From Gemmatimonadaceae bacterium (GTDB lineage: Bacteria > Gemmatimonadota > Gemmatimonadetes > Gemmatimonadales > Gemmatimonadaceae), in NCBI GenBank assembly GCA_013817305.1, contig JACDCY010000003.1:1-64000 (forward strand): a DNA stretch of 64,000 nucleotides, read 5' to 3'. This document shows positions 1 to 9,935 of the stretch, in pieces. The notes under the pieces were generated by a model. That model was not told where the DNA came from. It worked only from the letters and a program-made list of their open reading frames with translations, and made no database searches. The position numbers were made by a program, and so were the translations under genes. Numbering within the stretch: the stretch's first letter is position 1; each line of letters begins with the position of its first letter.

Positions 1-438
1 ACGGGCGCGCGGCTGCTCGACCGCGCTCACCACATCGTGCTTCCGCTGGCGACGCTCGTACTCGTAGCGGGCGCCGCAGTCGCGAGGTATCAGCGTGCTG
101 CGCTGCTCGACGTTCTCCCGCGCGACTATATAAGGTCCGCGCGCGCCAAGGGCGTCGCCGAGCGCGACGTAGTCGGCCGGCACGCGCTGAGGAATTCGCT
201 CACCCCCGCGATCACGCTGCTGGGGACAAGCCTTCCAGCGCTCGTGGGCGGCGTGGTGTTCGTGGAGAAAGTGTTCGCGTGGCCGGGCATGGGGCTCGTG
301 GCCGTGGACGCGGTTTCTTCGCGCGATTACCCGCTCGTGCTGGCGGTGGTCATCGTCGGAACGCTCGTAGTAGCCGCGGGGAATCTCGTCGCCGACATCC
401 TGTATCTCGCGGCGGATCCGAGGCTGCGCGATGCGTAA
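1..438 (+). CDS. Dipeptide/oligopeptide ABC transporter permease, DppB/OppB type (5' end cut off)
   Basis: Inner-membrane permease subunit of a peptide-type ABC importer. Only the last 145 residues are visible; the reading frame is open from base 1, so the gene begins before the window. The visible part holds the BPD_transp_1 cytoplasmic coupling loop (RSARAKGVAERDVVGRHALRNS, where the EAA-like helix contacts the ATPases), followed by the typical FVEKVFAWPGMG segment and the last two membrane spans. The stop codon overlaps the start of the next permease by 8 bp, so the two are translationally coupled. The substrate-binding protein is not in view and is probably upstream. Dipeptide, oligopeptide and nickel systems cannot be told apart here. 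Confidence 0.9.
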   Translation, partial: TGARLLDRAHHIVLPLATLVLVAGAAVARYQRAALLDVLPRDYIRSARAKGVAERDVVGRHALRNSLTPAITLLGTSLPALVGGVVFVEKVFAWPGMGLVAVDAVSSRDYPLVLAVVIVGTLVVAAGNLVADILYLAADPRLRDA

Positions 439-1282
439 CCGCGCGACGGTGGCCACCTTTTTCCGGAGCCGGCCGGGCATGACGCTCGCCGCCGCCAGCC
501 TGGTCGTGATCATCGCGACCGCCATCGCCGCTCCGCTGCTCGCGCCATACGACCCGGTCGCGCAGCCGGACATCGTCGGAGGAAACATCACCGCGCCGTC
601 CGCCGCGCACCCGCTGGGAACGGACCAGTTCAGCCGCGACGTGCTCAGCAGGCTCCTGTTCGGCGCCCGCGTCTCGCTCCTCGTCGGAATTTTCGCGACC
701 GTGGTCACGGTCACCGTGGGAACCGCGTACGGCCTGGCCGCGGGGTACTCGGGCGGCATCGTGGACGAAGTGATGATGCGGCTCGTGGACGCGTTCATGT
801 CGATTCCGCGGGTGCTGCTAGTCCTGGCGCTAGTCGCCCTCTGGGGACAGATGTCTACTACAGGCCTGATACTTCTGCTGGGGCTCACCGGCTGGTTCCA
901 GCTCAGCCGCCTCGTGAGGGCGGAAGTGCTCGGCGCCCGGCAGACGGACTACGTGGCCTCCGCCCGGGCGCTGGGCGCGCACGACTTTCGCATCGCGTTC
1001 CGGCATGTCCTGCCCAATGTGCTGCCGCCGATTATCGTATTCGCAACGATCGGCCTCGGAAACGTCATCGTGCTCGAAGCCGGGCTATCCTATCTCGGCT
1101 TCGGGATCCAGCCGCCGGCGCCAAGCTGGGGGAACATGATTCGCGACGGCTCCGAGCTGATGACTGCGGCGTGGTGGGTCTCCCTCTTTCCTGGACTTGC
1201 GATCGTGACGACGGTGATGGCGGTGAACGCACTGGGCGAGAGCCTGCGACGGTCGCTCGGCCGCTCGGAGAGCCGCGCATGA
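431..1282 (+). CDS. Dipeptide/oligopeptide ABC transporter permease, DppC/OppC type
   Basis: Second inner-membrane permease of the peptide ABC importer, 283 residues, the usual family length. It begins with an OppC_N-like segment (first membrane span around residues 15-40), then HPLGTDQFSRDVLSRLLFGARVS, the hallmark of DppC/OppC proteins ahead of the BPD_transp_1 core. The coupling loop reads SARALGAHDFRIAFRHVLPN, and the terminal part contains LSYLGFGIQPPAPSWGNM, again typical. The ATG at 431 lies inside the end of the upstream permease gene, and its own TGA overlaps the ATG of the following ATPase gene. The five genes from here to the POT transporter are all overlapped and presumably one mRNA. 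Confidence 0.95.
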   Translation: MRNRATVATFFRSRPGMTLAAASLVVIIATAIAAPLLAPYDPVAQPDIVGGNITAPSAAHPLGTDQFSRDVLSRLLFGARVSLLVGIFATVVTVTVGTAYGLAAGYSGGIVDEVMMRLVDAFMSIPRVLLVLALVALWGQMSTTGLILLLGLTGWFQLSRLVRAEVLGARQTDYVASARALGAHDFRIAFRHVLPNVLPPIIVFATIGLGNVIVLEAGLSYLGFGIQPPAPSWGNMIRDGSELMTAAWWVSLFPGLAIVTTVMAVNALGESLRRSLGRSESRA

Positions 1283-2309
1283 GCGCCCCCCTGCTCACCG
1301 TCAAAGACCTGCGCACGTATTTCTATCCCGGCGGCGGCAAGGTGGCCCGCTCGGTGGATGGCGTGTCCTTCCATATAAATGAGGGAGAGACCGTCGGGAT
1401 CGTCGGCGAGTCCGGCTGCGGAAAATCCGTGACTGCTCTTTCCATCATGCGGTTGATCCGCGCTCCCGGCCGCGTCGAGGCGGGCAGCAAGATCGAGTTC
1501 GACGGGAAGGATCTCGTCACTCTCGACGACGATTCCATGCGACGGATCCGCGGCAACCGGATCGCGATGATCTTTCAGGAGCCGATGTCGGCGCTCAATC
1601 CCGTGTTCTCGGTTGGAGACCAGATCGCCGAGGTCGCCCGGATCCACGCGGGCGCGTCACGCCGCGACGCCTGGAAGAAAGCCGTCGAGATGCTGGCGCT
1701 CACGGGCATTCCCGCTCCCGACCAGCGGGCGAAGCAGTACCCGCACCAGCTCTCGGGGGGAATGCGGCAGCGCGTGCTGATAGCGATGGCGCTCGTGATG
1801 AACCCGGCGCTCATCATTGCGGACGAGCCGACCACCGCGCTCGACGTCACCATCCAGGCGCAGATTCTGGAGCTGCTGCGCGACGTGCAGCAGAAGTTCG
1901 GCACCGCCGTTCTGCTCATCACGCATGACCTCGGAGTGATCGCGGAGATGACGAAGCGCGTCATCGTGATGTACGGCGGCGAGGTCGTGGAAGAAACGTC
2001 GACGCCGGACCTTTTTACATCGGCGCACCATCCCTACTCCGAAGGCCTGCTGCACGCGATGCCGCGCGTGGGAGACAAGCGCGAGCGACTGAACGTGATT
2101 CCCGGAACGGTGCCGCCTCCGACCGCGTGGCCCAGCGGCTGCCGCTTCCGCGACCGGTGCAAGTATTCCTGGGAGCGCACCGAGCACGAACATCCGCCGC
2201 TGTACGAGATCGGGCCTGGACACGTGAGCCGCTGTCATCTGGCCGACGAGCCCGAACGCAGGAAAGACCCGCACAAGCCGCTCGTCGCGCGCAGGAGCAT
2301 CGACGCCTC

Positions 2310-2313
<4 letters not shown>
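1279..2313 (+). CDS. Peptide ABC transporter ATP-binding protein, DppD/OppD type
   Basis: Cytoplasmic ATPase powering peptide import, 344 residues. Walker [14 protein letters not shown]-loop, signature [15 protein letters not shown], Walker [13 protein letters not shown] and the switch histidine in LLITHDLG are all intact. The C-terminal oligopeptide/dipeptide extension carries the cysteine cluster CRFRDRC...C that in this family is associated with an iron-sulfur cluster or structural role. The frame is open further upstream, but the ATG at 1279 overlaps the TGA of the permease as ATGA, which together with homology to the family N-terminus ([11 protein letters not shown]) fixes the start. Confidence 0.95.
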
Positions 2314-3430
<1,117 letters not shown>

Positions 3431-3434
<4 letters not shown>

Positions 3435-5041
3435 GCACGCCGAACGACCCGAACCGATCCGTCTTCGAGCAGCCGCAAGCCGCAACGGTAGCCCATGACG
3501 AGATGCCGCCCGGAATGAACGCTGCCGGCGACCGCAGCTTCTTCGGTCATCCGAAAGGCCTGTCGACGCTCTTCTTCACCGAGATGTGGGAGCGCTTCTC
3601 CTTCTACGGACTGCGCCCGCTTCTAGTCCTGTTCATGACCGCCGCCCTGATGGACGGCGGCTTTGGCTTTGACCGTAGCCAGGCGTCGGCGATCGTCGGC
3701 ATCTACGCAGCATGCGTCTATCTCGCCTCGCTCCCCGGCGGATGGATCGCCGACCGGCTTATCGGCCTGCGCAAGGCGATCCTGTACGGCGCGGTGCTCA
3801 TCTCGCTCGGACACATGTCGGTGGGCTTGTCCGCCTTCATGGGAAGCAGGGTTCCCTTCTTCCTCGGCCTCGTGCTGATCGTGCTCGGCACCGGCCTGCT
3901 CAAGCCGAACATCTCCGCGATCGTCGGCGACCTGTACCCGGAAGGCGGCGCCCGACGCGACGCAGGTTTCTCGATCTTTTACATGGGCATCAACATCGGT
4001 GCCTTCTTCGGACAGCTCATCACGGGTATCCTGGGCGAGTCGGTCGGCTGGCACTTTGGCTTCGGCGCCGCCGGCGTCGGCATGCTGCTCGGTCTCATAA
4101 TCTTCGTCACCCGCTCGCAGAAAACACTCGGCACGCTCGGCCTGGAGCCGACGCGCCATCCCGATCCCGCGATCCAGGCGAAGCAGGAGAAGTTCGGTAA
4201 GCTGGCGGTTGGCACAGGCCTCGCCGCACTGCTGATCGTCATCGTGCTCGCCGCGACCGGAGGGCTCGAGCTCAACCCGCAGGGAATCGCGGCGAACATG
4301 ACGTACGTGCTCGTCGGAACGGCGGCCATGTATTTCCTCTATCTCTTCGCGCTGGGCGGACTCACCACCGACGAGAAGAAGCGCGTGGGAGTCATAGCCG
4401 TTCTCTTCATCTTTGCGGCGATCTTCTGGTCAGCGTTCGAGCAGGCTCCGACGTCGCTGAATCTGTTCGCGCGCGATTTCACGGATCGCATGGTCGGCGG
4501 ATTCGAAGTGCCGGCCACCTGGTTCCAGTCGGTCAACTCGTTCTTCGTGATCCTGCTCGCGCCGCTGTTCGCGATCATGTGGATCTCCATGGGAAAGCGC
4601 GGCAAGGATCCATCCAGCCCGATCAAGTTCGCGTTCGGCCTTTTCTTCGCCGGACTCGGATTCCTGATGATGATCGTCGCCGCCAACCAGGTAGTCGCGA
4701 GCGGTGGAATCGCGAAGGTGTCTCCGTGGTGGCTCGTCGGCAGCTACTTCTTTCAGACCGTCGGTGAGCTGGCACTCAGCCCCGTCGGCCTGAGCTCGAT
4801 GACCAAGCTCGCGCCGCGGAAGTTCGCCGGACAGATGATGGGCGTCTGGTTCCTGGCGTCAGCCGTAGGAAACCTCATCGGCGGACGAGTCGGCGGACAT
4901 GTTGATCCCGAAAAGCTTGAGCAGATGCCGATACTCTTCTCGCGCACGGCGTGGTCGCTGCTCATTGCCGCGGCGATCCTGGCGCTGCTCTCGGTCCCCA
5001 TCAAGCGCATGATGCGCGAGAGCTCGGCGGCTAAGCACTAG
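3431..5041 (+). CDS. POT/PTR2-family proton-dependent peptide transporter
   Basis: Major-facilitator inner-membrane symporter that imports di- and tripeptides with protons, 536 residues and around 12-14 hydrophobic segments. The POT proton-coupling motif ExxERFxxYG is seen as [10 protein letters not shown] near residue 50, and the second PTR2 signature corresponds to [20 protein letters not shown] near residue 180. A hydrophilic stretch of about 35 residues precedes the first membrane span. The GTG start overlaps the TGA of the DppF-like gene by 4 bp (GTGA), so an ATP-driven and a proton-driven peptide importer are made from one coupled transcript. The gene is followed directly by a very long hairpin. 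Confidence 0.94.
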
Positions 5042-5046
5042 CCCGT

Positions 5047-5144
5047 GATGATCTTGTAGTAGCTGTCCTCGTCGGGAGCTACGCGACCGAGCCGAGCTCG
5101 GTCGCTAAGACGCTCCCTGTGAGGACAGCTACTACAAGATCATC
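5047..5144. terminator. 98-nt perfect-stem hairpin between convergent genes
   Basis: Arms 5047-5070 and 5121-5144 are exact 24-bp reverse complements. Inside them 5074-5079 pairs with 5112-5117, and 5083-5092 pairs with 5096-5105 around a 3-nt loop, so nearly the whole element can fold on itself. It starts 5 bp after the POT stop and faces the end of a minus-strand gene, a natural place for a bidirectional terminator. There is no adjacent T-run, and the stem is far longer than a normal terminator. The central segment shares words with the hairpin at 52417-52493. Confidence 0.7.
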
Positions 5145-5215
5145 CAGTCGTTCGTGCGAAGCGCCTCACTGCGGACGGGAGCGTCCGGCCGACGAGGGTA
5201 CCACGGTGCAATCGG

Positions 5216-5233
5216 CCGTAGCTGAGGCTACGG
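5216..5233 (-). terminator. Small hairpin after the Omp85-like gene
   Basis: CCGTAGC and GCTACGG form a 7-bp stem around TGAG, 6 bp past the stop of the minus-strand Omp85-like gene. It lacks a U-run, so it may only protect the mRNA end. Confidence 0.35.
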
Positions 5234-5239
5234 GCCCGG

Positions 5240-6982
5240 TCAGGGCCAGTTGAACACGCTCGCGGGCCGGCTGCGCTCTCGAGCCCTGTGCAGATCGTTC
5301 GGTTCCTTCCAGAAAGTCCGGCCGAAGTCACGTACGGTCAAGCGCAATTCGGGGCGCCGCTTGCCGTCGGGGTTTATCGGATACGCCAGGTCGAGCCGCG
5401 CGAGCCGTCGGGACCGGGGAGGACTCGCTACCAACAGACCGACGCCGGCGCTGTAGCGAACTGGCGTGTCGACGCCGAAGGGCGAGTCTCCCGCCCAGAT
5501 CTTGCCGGCGTCGGCGAAGCCCGCGATGCCGATGGTCGCGTATTTGCGAAACCTGCCCCACACATATTTGTCTTCCGCGCGGAGCACCACCCGCCGGGCG
5601 CCCCCCGTCTGCGAATTCCGGAATCCGCGCAAACCGCCCTCGCGCGACGCGAACGTCAGCTGGTACGGCACGCGCGATCGCCAGCCTCCCGTCCATTCGA
5701 GACTCGTCGTCGCCGTGTGCCGGGAGAACGGCCTCGCGAACAGCGCGAACCGGCCGCTGGACAGCACGCTGTTCCAGTTGTCTTCGTCCCCCTTCCTGCG
5801 GCCCTCTACATTCAGCTCCAGCGCCCCGAACACGGAGGGCGAGCCCACTCCGGCGTACGCGCTGGCCGACGCGAAGAAATCCTGGTCGCTCTTGCTGTCG
5901 AGAAACTCGAATCCCCTCCCCAGCAGGAAACCGAGCTGCAGACCCTTGCGCACATCCTGCCTGGCATCGAGCGCGTCGAAGCCGACGACTTCCATGAAGT
6001 TGATCACGCGTGCGCCCAAGAGCGCGTTGATTCGCGCCTGGCGCTGCTCGGTGTATCGCCCGATCAACGCGGTGGACGTGTCGGCCACCAGCTCCCCATC
6101 CACGATACGAACCGGCGCGTCCCCCGGCATCACGCGCTCCTTCGTAAGCGACCCGCCTGCGAGCAGGAACCTGCCGACGGGGCCGAGGCGAGCCACGCCG
6201 CCTAGCTCCGCGTACTCCCGGTCGACCGCGATGTGCACCTGATCCGCGTCCGGCCGTCGAAAGCGCGTGTACGTGTCGACCTCGCCAGCGCCCACGCGCC
6301 AAGCAAACCGCTGCAGATCCGTGAGAAACGGGTGACTCGCATCGACCAGCCACTCCTTGCCTAGCTGCTGCCTGCCCGCCTCGATGGACAGCTGGTACGG
6401 TCGTCCAAAAAACTGGTAGTCGGTGACGCGCACCGAATACGAATCACGAAACTCACGCCCGTCCTCCCACCGGAGCGCGGCGTGCAGCCCGCGCCCGAAC
6501 AGGTTTCGGTTGCCGAACTTCGCCGAGCGGATGAACGGCGATGAAGCCGACACGGATCCGCCGATGATGAGCGAGATTTCGTCGATCGTGGTGACGACGA
6601 CTATCACCCCGCCCTGTCCGTCGCTTACAGACGCCACCGTCGCTTCGGAGATGAACGGCTGTGCCCGAAGTATTCGCTCGGATTCGGCGCGCCGAAGCTC
6701 GTCGCAACCCTCGCCGATGTGTAGCGCGATGTAGCGCCGCACGACTTCCGGCTTCGTTGTCTCGTGCATCTTCCTCGCAACCCTGCCCGTCCGCGCGATG
6801 ACGCCGGTTTCGGAGCCTTGGAACGGTGGCCGGGTATCGATCTCTATCGCGTTGATGATCTGCCCCGCGCACGGCACGGCTTCGCGCACCGGGATCTGGG
6901 CGCCGGCGACTCCCGCGGCAAGGGGTAGCAACCAGATGACGCGCGCCATGCGCATCGGGGGTCGCGCGGGAGGAAGACTCAT
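5240..6982 (-). CDS. Omp85-superfamily outer membrane protein with short periplasmic part (BamA/TamA-like)
   Basis: Predicted outer-membrane beta-barrel of the Omp85 superfamily, 580 residues. An N-terminal signal peptide (hydrophobic VIWLLPLAAGVAGAQ) is followed by roughly one POTRA-like domain (about residues 45-130) and then a beta-rich barrel. The diagnostic loop-6 motif is visible as GGLRGFRNSQTGG (the RGF core of the VRGF/Y signature), followed by a strand containing EDKYVWG. Far too short for BamA, which has five POTRA domains, so an accessory assembly or haem/lipid-associated member is likelier. The start could be ATG 6982 or the internal methionine codon about nine residues later, which gives a tidier signal peptide. 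A polar tail of about 25 residues follows the last aromatic-ended strand. Confidence 0.72.
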   Translation of the reverse strand: MSLPPARPPMRMARVIWLLPLAAGVAGAQIPVREAVPCAGQIINAIEIDTRPPFQGSETGVIARTGRVARKMHETTKPEVVRRYIALHIGEGCDELRRAESERILRAQPFISEATVASVSDGQGGVIVVVTTIDEISLIIGGSVSASSPFIRSAKFGNRNLFGRGLHAALRWEDGREFRDSYSVRVTDYQFFGRPYQLSIEAGRQQLGKEWLVDASHPFLTDLQRFAWRVGAGEVDTYTRFRRPDADQVHIAVDREYAELGGVARLGPVGRFLLAGGSLTKERVMPGDAPVRIVDGELVADTSTALIGRYTEQRQARINALLGARVINFMEVVGFDALDARQDVRKGLQLGFLLGRGFEFLDSKSDQDFFASASAYAGVGSPSVFGALELNVEGRRKGDEDNWNSVLSSGRFALFARPFSRHTATTSLEWTGGWRSRVPYQLTFASREGGLRGFRNSQTGGARRVVLRAEDKYVWGRFRKYATIGIAGFADAGKIWAGDSPFGVDTPVRYSAGVGLLVASPPRSRRLARLDLAYPINPDGKRRPELRLTVRDFGRTFWKEPNDLHRARERSRPASVFNWP

Positions 6983-7077
6983 GCGTACGATATACTAGGC
7001 CGGGCGGACATCGAACAGTCCGGATCGCCTGCATGTGGGACGCGCAGTCTCACGCAACGGTACCAGGGAGATGCGCT

Positions 7078-7806
7078 TTGTACACGAGTCCAGTCGTCGC
7101 GGTCACGGCAACCATCCGGGAAGAAGACCATCCCCGCCGCGTTCGACTGAACGCGGCCTATATCACGGCCCTTGAGAACGCAGGGCTCGTACCGCTCGTG
7201 ATTCCTCCGCTCTCAGACCCCGCCGCGGCCGAAACGATTCTCGCCGGCGTCGATGGACTCGTACTGACCGGCGGCGAGGACGTCGCGCCGGCGTATTTCG
7301 GCGAGCAGCAGCACCCGAAGCTGGGAACCGTCCACGAGGCGCGCGACGCCACCGAGATCGCGCTCATCTCCGCCGCGCGGCGGCTGCGCATGCCGCTGCT
7401 CGCGATCTGCAGAGGGATCCAGGTGCTCAACGTCGAGTGTGGCGGCAGCCTCATTCAGGACATCGCAGCACAGAGGCCGGGAGCGCTGGAGCACAACGCA
7501 CGCGGCTCACGCACCGAATCGGTGCACGGTGTAGTGATCGATACCGATTCGATACTCGGACTCGCGTTCGGCGCCACGGCGATCGATGTGAACTCGCTAC
7601 ATCATCAGGCGATCGACCGCCTGGGAGAGGGCCTCCGCGTGACAGCCACGTCACCGGATGGCATCGTCGAAGGAGTGGAGAGCACGGACGATTGGTGGGT
7701 GCTCGCCGTGCAATGGCATCCGGAGGAAATGGACCGGTGCGCGCATCAGGGCGCGGAGCCTGGACCGCTCTTCAAGGCTTTTGCGGAAGCGGTGCGAGCG
7801 TACTGA
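7078..7806 (+). CDS. Class I glutamine amidotransferase-like peptidase C26 (gamma-glutamyl-GABA hydrolase type)
   Basis: Cytoplasmic hydrolase of the PuuD-like C26 family, which cleaves gamma-glutamyl amide bonds, for example in polyamine breakdown. The nucleophile elbow is LLAICRGIQVLN, with the catalytic cysteine in CRG. The His/Glu pair lies in AVQWHPEEM near the C-terminus. The oxyanion-region motif LTGGEDVAP is also present. I chose TTG 7078 because AGGGAG lies about 8 nt upstream and the protein then starts at the conserved first strand (SPVVAVTAT). An ATG at 7033 is in frame but has no ribosome-binding site. Divergent from the Omp85-like gene; substrate not deducible. Confidence 0.85.
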   Translation: MYTSPVVAVTATIREEDHPRRVRLNAAYITALENAGLVPLVIPPLSDPAAAETILAGVDGLVLTGGEDVAPAYFGEQQHPKLGTVHEARDATEIALISAARRLRMPLLAICRGIQVLNVECGGSLIQDIAAQRPGALEHNARGSRTESVHGVVIDTDSILGLAFGATAIDVNSLHHQAIDRLGEGLRVTATSPDGIVEGVESTDDWWVLAVQWHPEEMDRCAHQGAEPGPLFKAFAEAVRAY

Positions 7807-7841
7807 TCCCCTGACAGGCGCTGCTTCTGCGGCAGGCGCAG

Positions 7842-8945
7842 TCAGCCGTCACCGCCCAGCACGCGTCGGTACACGCCCAACGTTAGATCAGCCGTACGCT
7901 CGACGGAGAAATGCTTTGCTCGATCCCGCGCGCCGGCGGACAAGCGCGCGGTGAGAGCCGGATCCTTGAGAATCGACGCCACATCCGACCCGAGCTTCGC
8001 CGCGTCCCCAACCCCGCTCAGCAAACCCGATGTGCCTCCTTCCAGAACTTCCGGTATCCCCCCGCCCGAAGTCGCTGCGATAGGCTTCCCCATCGACATC
8101 GCGTCCAGCAACACCGTGCCTAACCCCTCTTCCTTGGAGCTCAGCGTCACGACGTCCGCCACCGCGAGCAGCGAATCGGCGTCCTGGCGATAGCCGGCCA
8201 CGATAAGAGTCCCCGCCAATCCCAGCCGCGCAGCCTCGGATTCGACCGCGCTGCGCAAGGGTCCGTCGCCGACCAGCAGCGCCTGCACGCCGGGGATCTC
8301 GTCGCGCACTGCAGCGATCGCCCGGACGAAGGTCAACGGGTCCTTGTGACCGACAAGCTGTGAGACTTGTACGACCAGGGGCGAGCCACGGGGGACGCCA
8401 AGCTCCGCGAGCGTCTCCGGCTTCGCGGGCGAAAACTCCCTGCCAAGGTCGACGCCGCTCGGGATGATCGTAATTCTATCTTCCGGGATCCCGCTCGCGA
8501 CCATGGCCCTCGCGACGGCCTGGGAGATTGCGATGATCGCGGCCGCACGCCCGTATATCCAGCGCGACCCGAAGTTCGACCGGAGCTTGAAGTCGACTCG
8601 GCGGGTCACCACGGTCCTGGCATCAGTTCCAATCGTAGCCAGGGCGGCAAGCGCTACGGCGTGGCCGGTGTGCGCGTGCACGATCTGCACGCGCCGCCGC
8701 AGCAGCGCCGCGCGCAGTGCGAAGACCGCGACAGGATCGAACTCGAAGCGCGGCGAACAGGGCTCGACTGCAAGGCCGGCCTGCGACGCGCGCTGGATAA
8801 ACGGCTCGCCAGGGCGCCCGGCGGCCATTGAAAGGTGCCCGCGACGCGCGAGCGCCTCAGCTAGCCAGAGCGCCTGCCGCTCGCCGCCGCGCCAGCCCCG
8901 CTCCGTATCCAGGTGCAGGACCGAGAGCACCGGAGCTTCCGTCAC
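7842..8945 (-). CDS. Glycosyltransferase family 4 (GT-B fold)
   Basis: Retaining-type GT-B glycosyltransferase, 367 residues, probably transferring a nucleotide sugar in envelope glycan synthesis. The N-terminal acceptor domain begins VLSVLHLDTERGWRGGERQALWLAEAL, with the glycine-rich GG motif. The C-terminal donor domain has VVQVSQLVGHKDPLTFVRAI, LLVGDGPLR and the E-x7-E-like donor site SSKEEGLGTVLLDAMSMGKP. The start is GTG 8945. It is divergently arranged with a GT-A glycosyltransferase across about 135 bp, suggesting a small envelope-sugar locus. Acceptor and donor cannot be told from sequence. Confidence 0.9.
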   Translation of the reverse strand: MTEAPVLSVLHLDTERGWRGGERQALWLAEALARRGHLSMAAGRPGEPFIQRASQAGLAVEPCSPRFEFDPVAVFALRAALLRRRVQIVHAHTGHAVALAALATIGTDARTVVTRRVDFKLRSNFGSRWIYGRAAAIIAISQAVARAMVASGIPEDRITIIPSGVDLGREFSPAKPETLAELGVPRGSPLVVQVSQLVGHKDPLTFVRAIAAVRDEIPGVQALLVGDGPLRSAVESEAARLGLAGTLIVAGYRQDADSLLAVADVVTLSSKEEGLGTVLLDAMSMGKPIAATSGGGIPEVLEGGTSGLLSGVGDAAKLGSDVASILKDPALTARLSAGARDRAKHFSVERTADLTLGVYRRVLGGDG

Positions 8946-9080
8946 GCGGCCCGGAGCCCGCTGGCGCGGTCAGACTGCCTGAAGTCGGGTAACCCGGGGG
9001 TTCTTCGCGTCATAAGTCGGTTAAGGAATTCGGTAAGATGCCGCATAGCGACCGCGAGCGTCTGGCACGGGGACCGCACG

Positions 9081-9935
9081 GTGGAGCTTCAGGTCACAAA
9101 AAGGGTATACGAGGCAGACGGTCCGGCATATCTTGTCCCCACGTCAGTTTACTCTCTGGAGCTGCTGAGAACTGTGCTCTATATCTGCATCCCGACCTAC
9201 AACGAGGCGCCAACGATCGGCGTTCTGCTCTGGCGCATCAGAGCGGTTTTTCAGGAGTACCCTAAGGAGTACGAGATCCTGGTGTACGACGACGCCAGCA
9301 CCGACTCGACGGCCGCCACCCTCGAGCCGTACAAGGAAGTTCTGCCGCTTTCCGTGATAAAAGGCGACGCCCGGGCCGGCTATGGCCACGCCGTCGAGGC
9401 GTGCTTCCGACAGGTCGTCCGTCGCACCCGGTATCCCAGGCGCGACGCCATGATCGTCATGCAGGCCGATTTCACCGACCTTCCGGAACAGATCCCGGAG
9501 CTCGTGCGACGGTTCGAGGGCGGCGCGGACGTAGTCGTAGCGGACCGTTCCGGATCCGCCGGCCTGCCCAAACCGGTGCGCAGGCTACGGCAGCTGTCGT
9601 CGGTGCTGACGAGGAGGTTTACGGGGCTGACCGGTGTCGGGGATCCGTTCTGCGGCTTCCGGCTTTACAGAGTGTCCGTTATCAAGGACCTGCTCGCCGC
9701 GCGCGGAAATGCCGGGTTGGCCCCCGCCGCGGGCCTCGGCGCGAATCTGCAGCTGCTGCTGTCGGTCGCGCGGCATGCGCGACGGGTCGAGAGCGTGCCG
9801 CTCCCCGTGAGCTATGACATTCGCGTTCGCGAGAGCAGAGTGCGCCCCGTCGGCGACGCCATGGATCTGTACAAATTCGCGCTACGGAACTGGAAGGCGC
9901 CCGTGCCCGCGACTCCCGCGAGGGCCGCCCGATGA
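9081..9935 (+). CDS. Glycosyltransferase family 2 (polyprenyl-phosphate sugar transferase-like)
   Basis: GT-A fold glycosyltransferase of about 284 residues. Conserved N-terminal strand VLYICIPTYNEAPTIG, nucleotide-binding ILVYDDASTDST, and acceptor-side ADFTDLP (DxD-like, QADFTD) resemble dolichol/undecaprenyl-phosphate mannosyl- or glucosyltransferases. No C-terminal membrane spans are seen. The frame is open back to 8913, inside the divergent gene; GTG 9081 or GTG 9174 are plausible starts, and I take 9081 because the region between has coding-like composition and a weak GGGGA upstream. It overlaps the DUF3108 gene by 4 bp (ATGA). Confidence 0.85.
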   Translation: MELQVTKRVYEADGPAYLVPTSVYSLELLRTVLYICIPTYNEAPTIGVLLWRIRAVFQEYPKEYEILVYDDASTDSTAATLEPYKEVLPLSVIKGDARAGYGHAVEACFRQVVRRTRYPRRDAMIVMQADFTDLPEQIPELVRRFEGGADVVVADRSGSAGLPKPVRRLRQLSSVLTRRFTGLTGVGDPFCGFRLYRVSVIKDLLAARGNAGLAPAAGLGANLQLLLSVARHARRVESVPLPVSYDIRVRESRVRPVGDAMDLYKFALRNWKAPVPATPARAAR

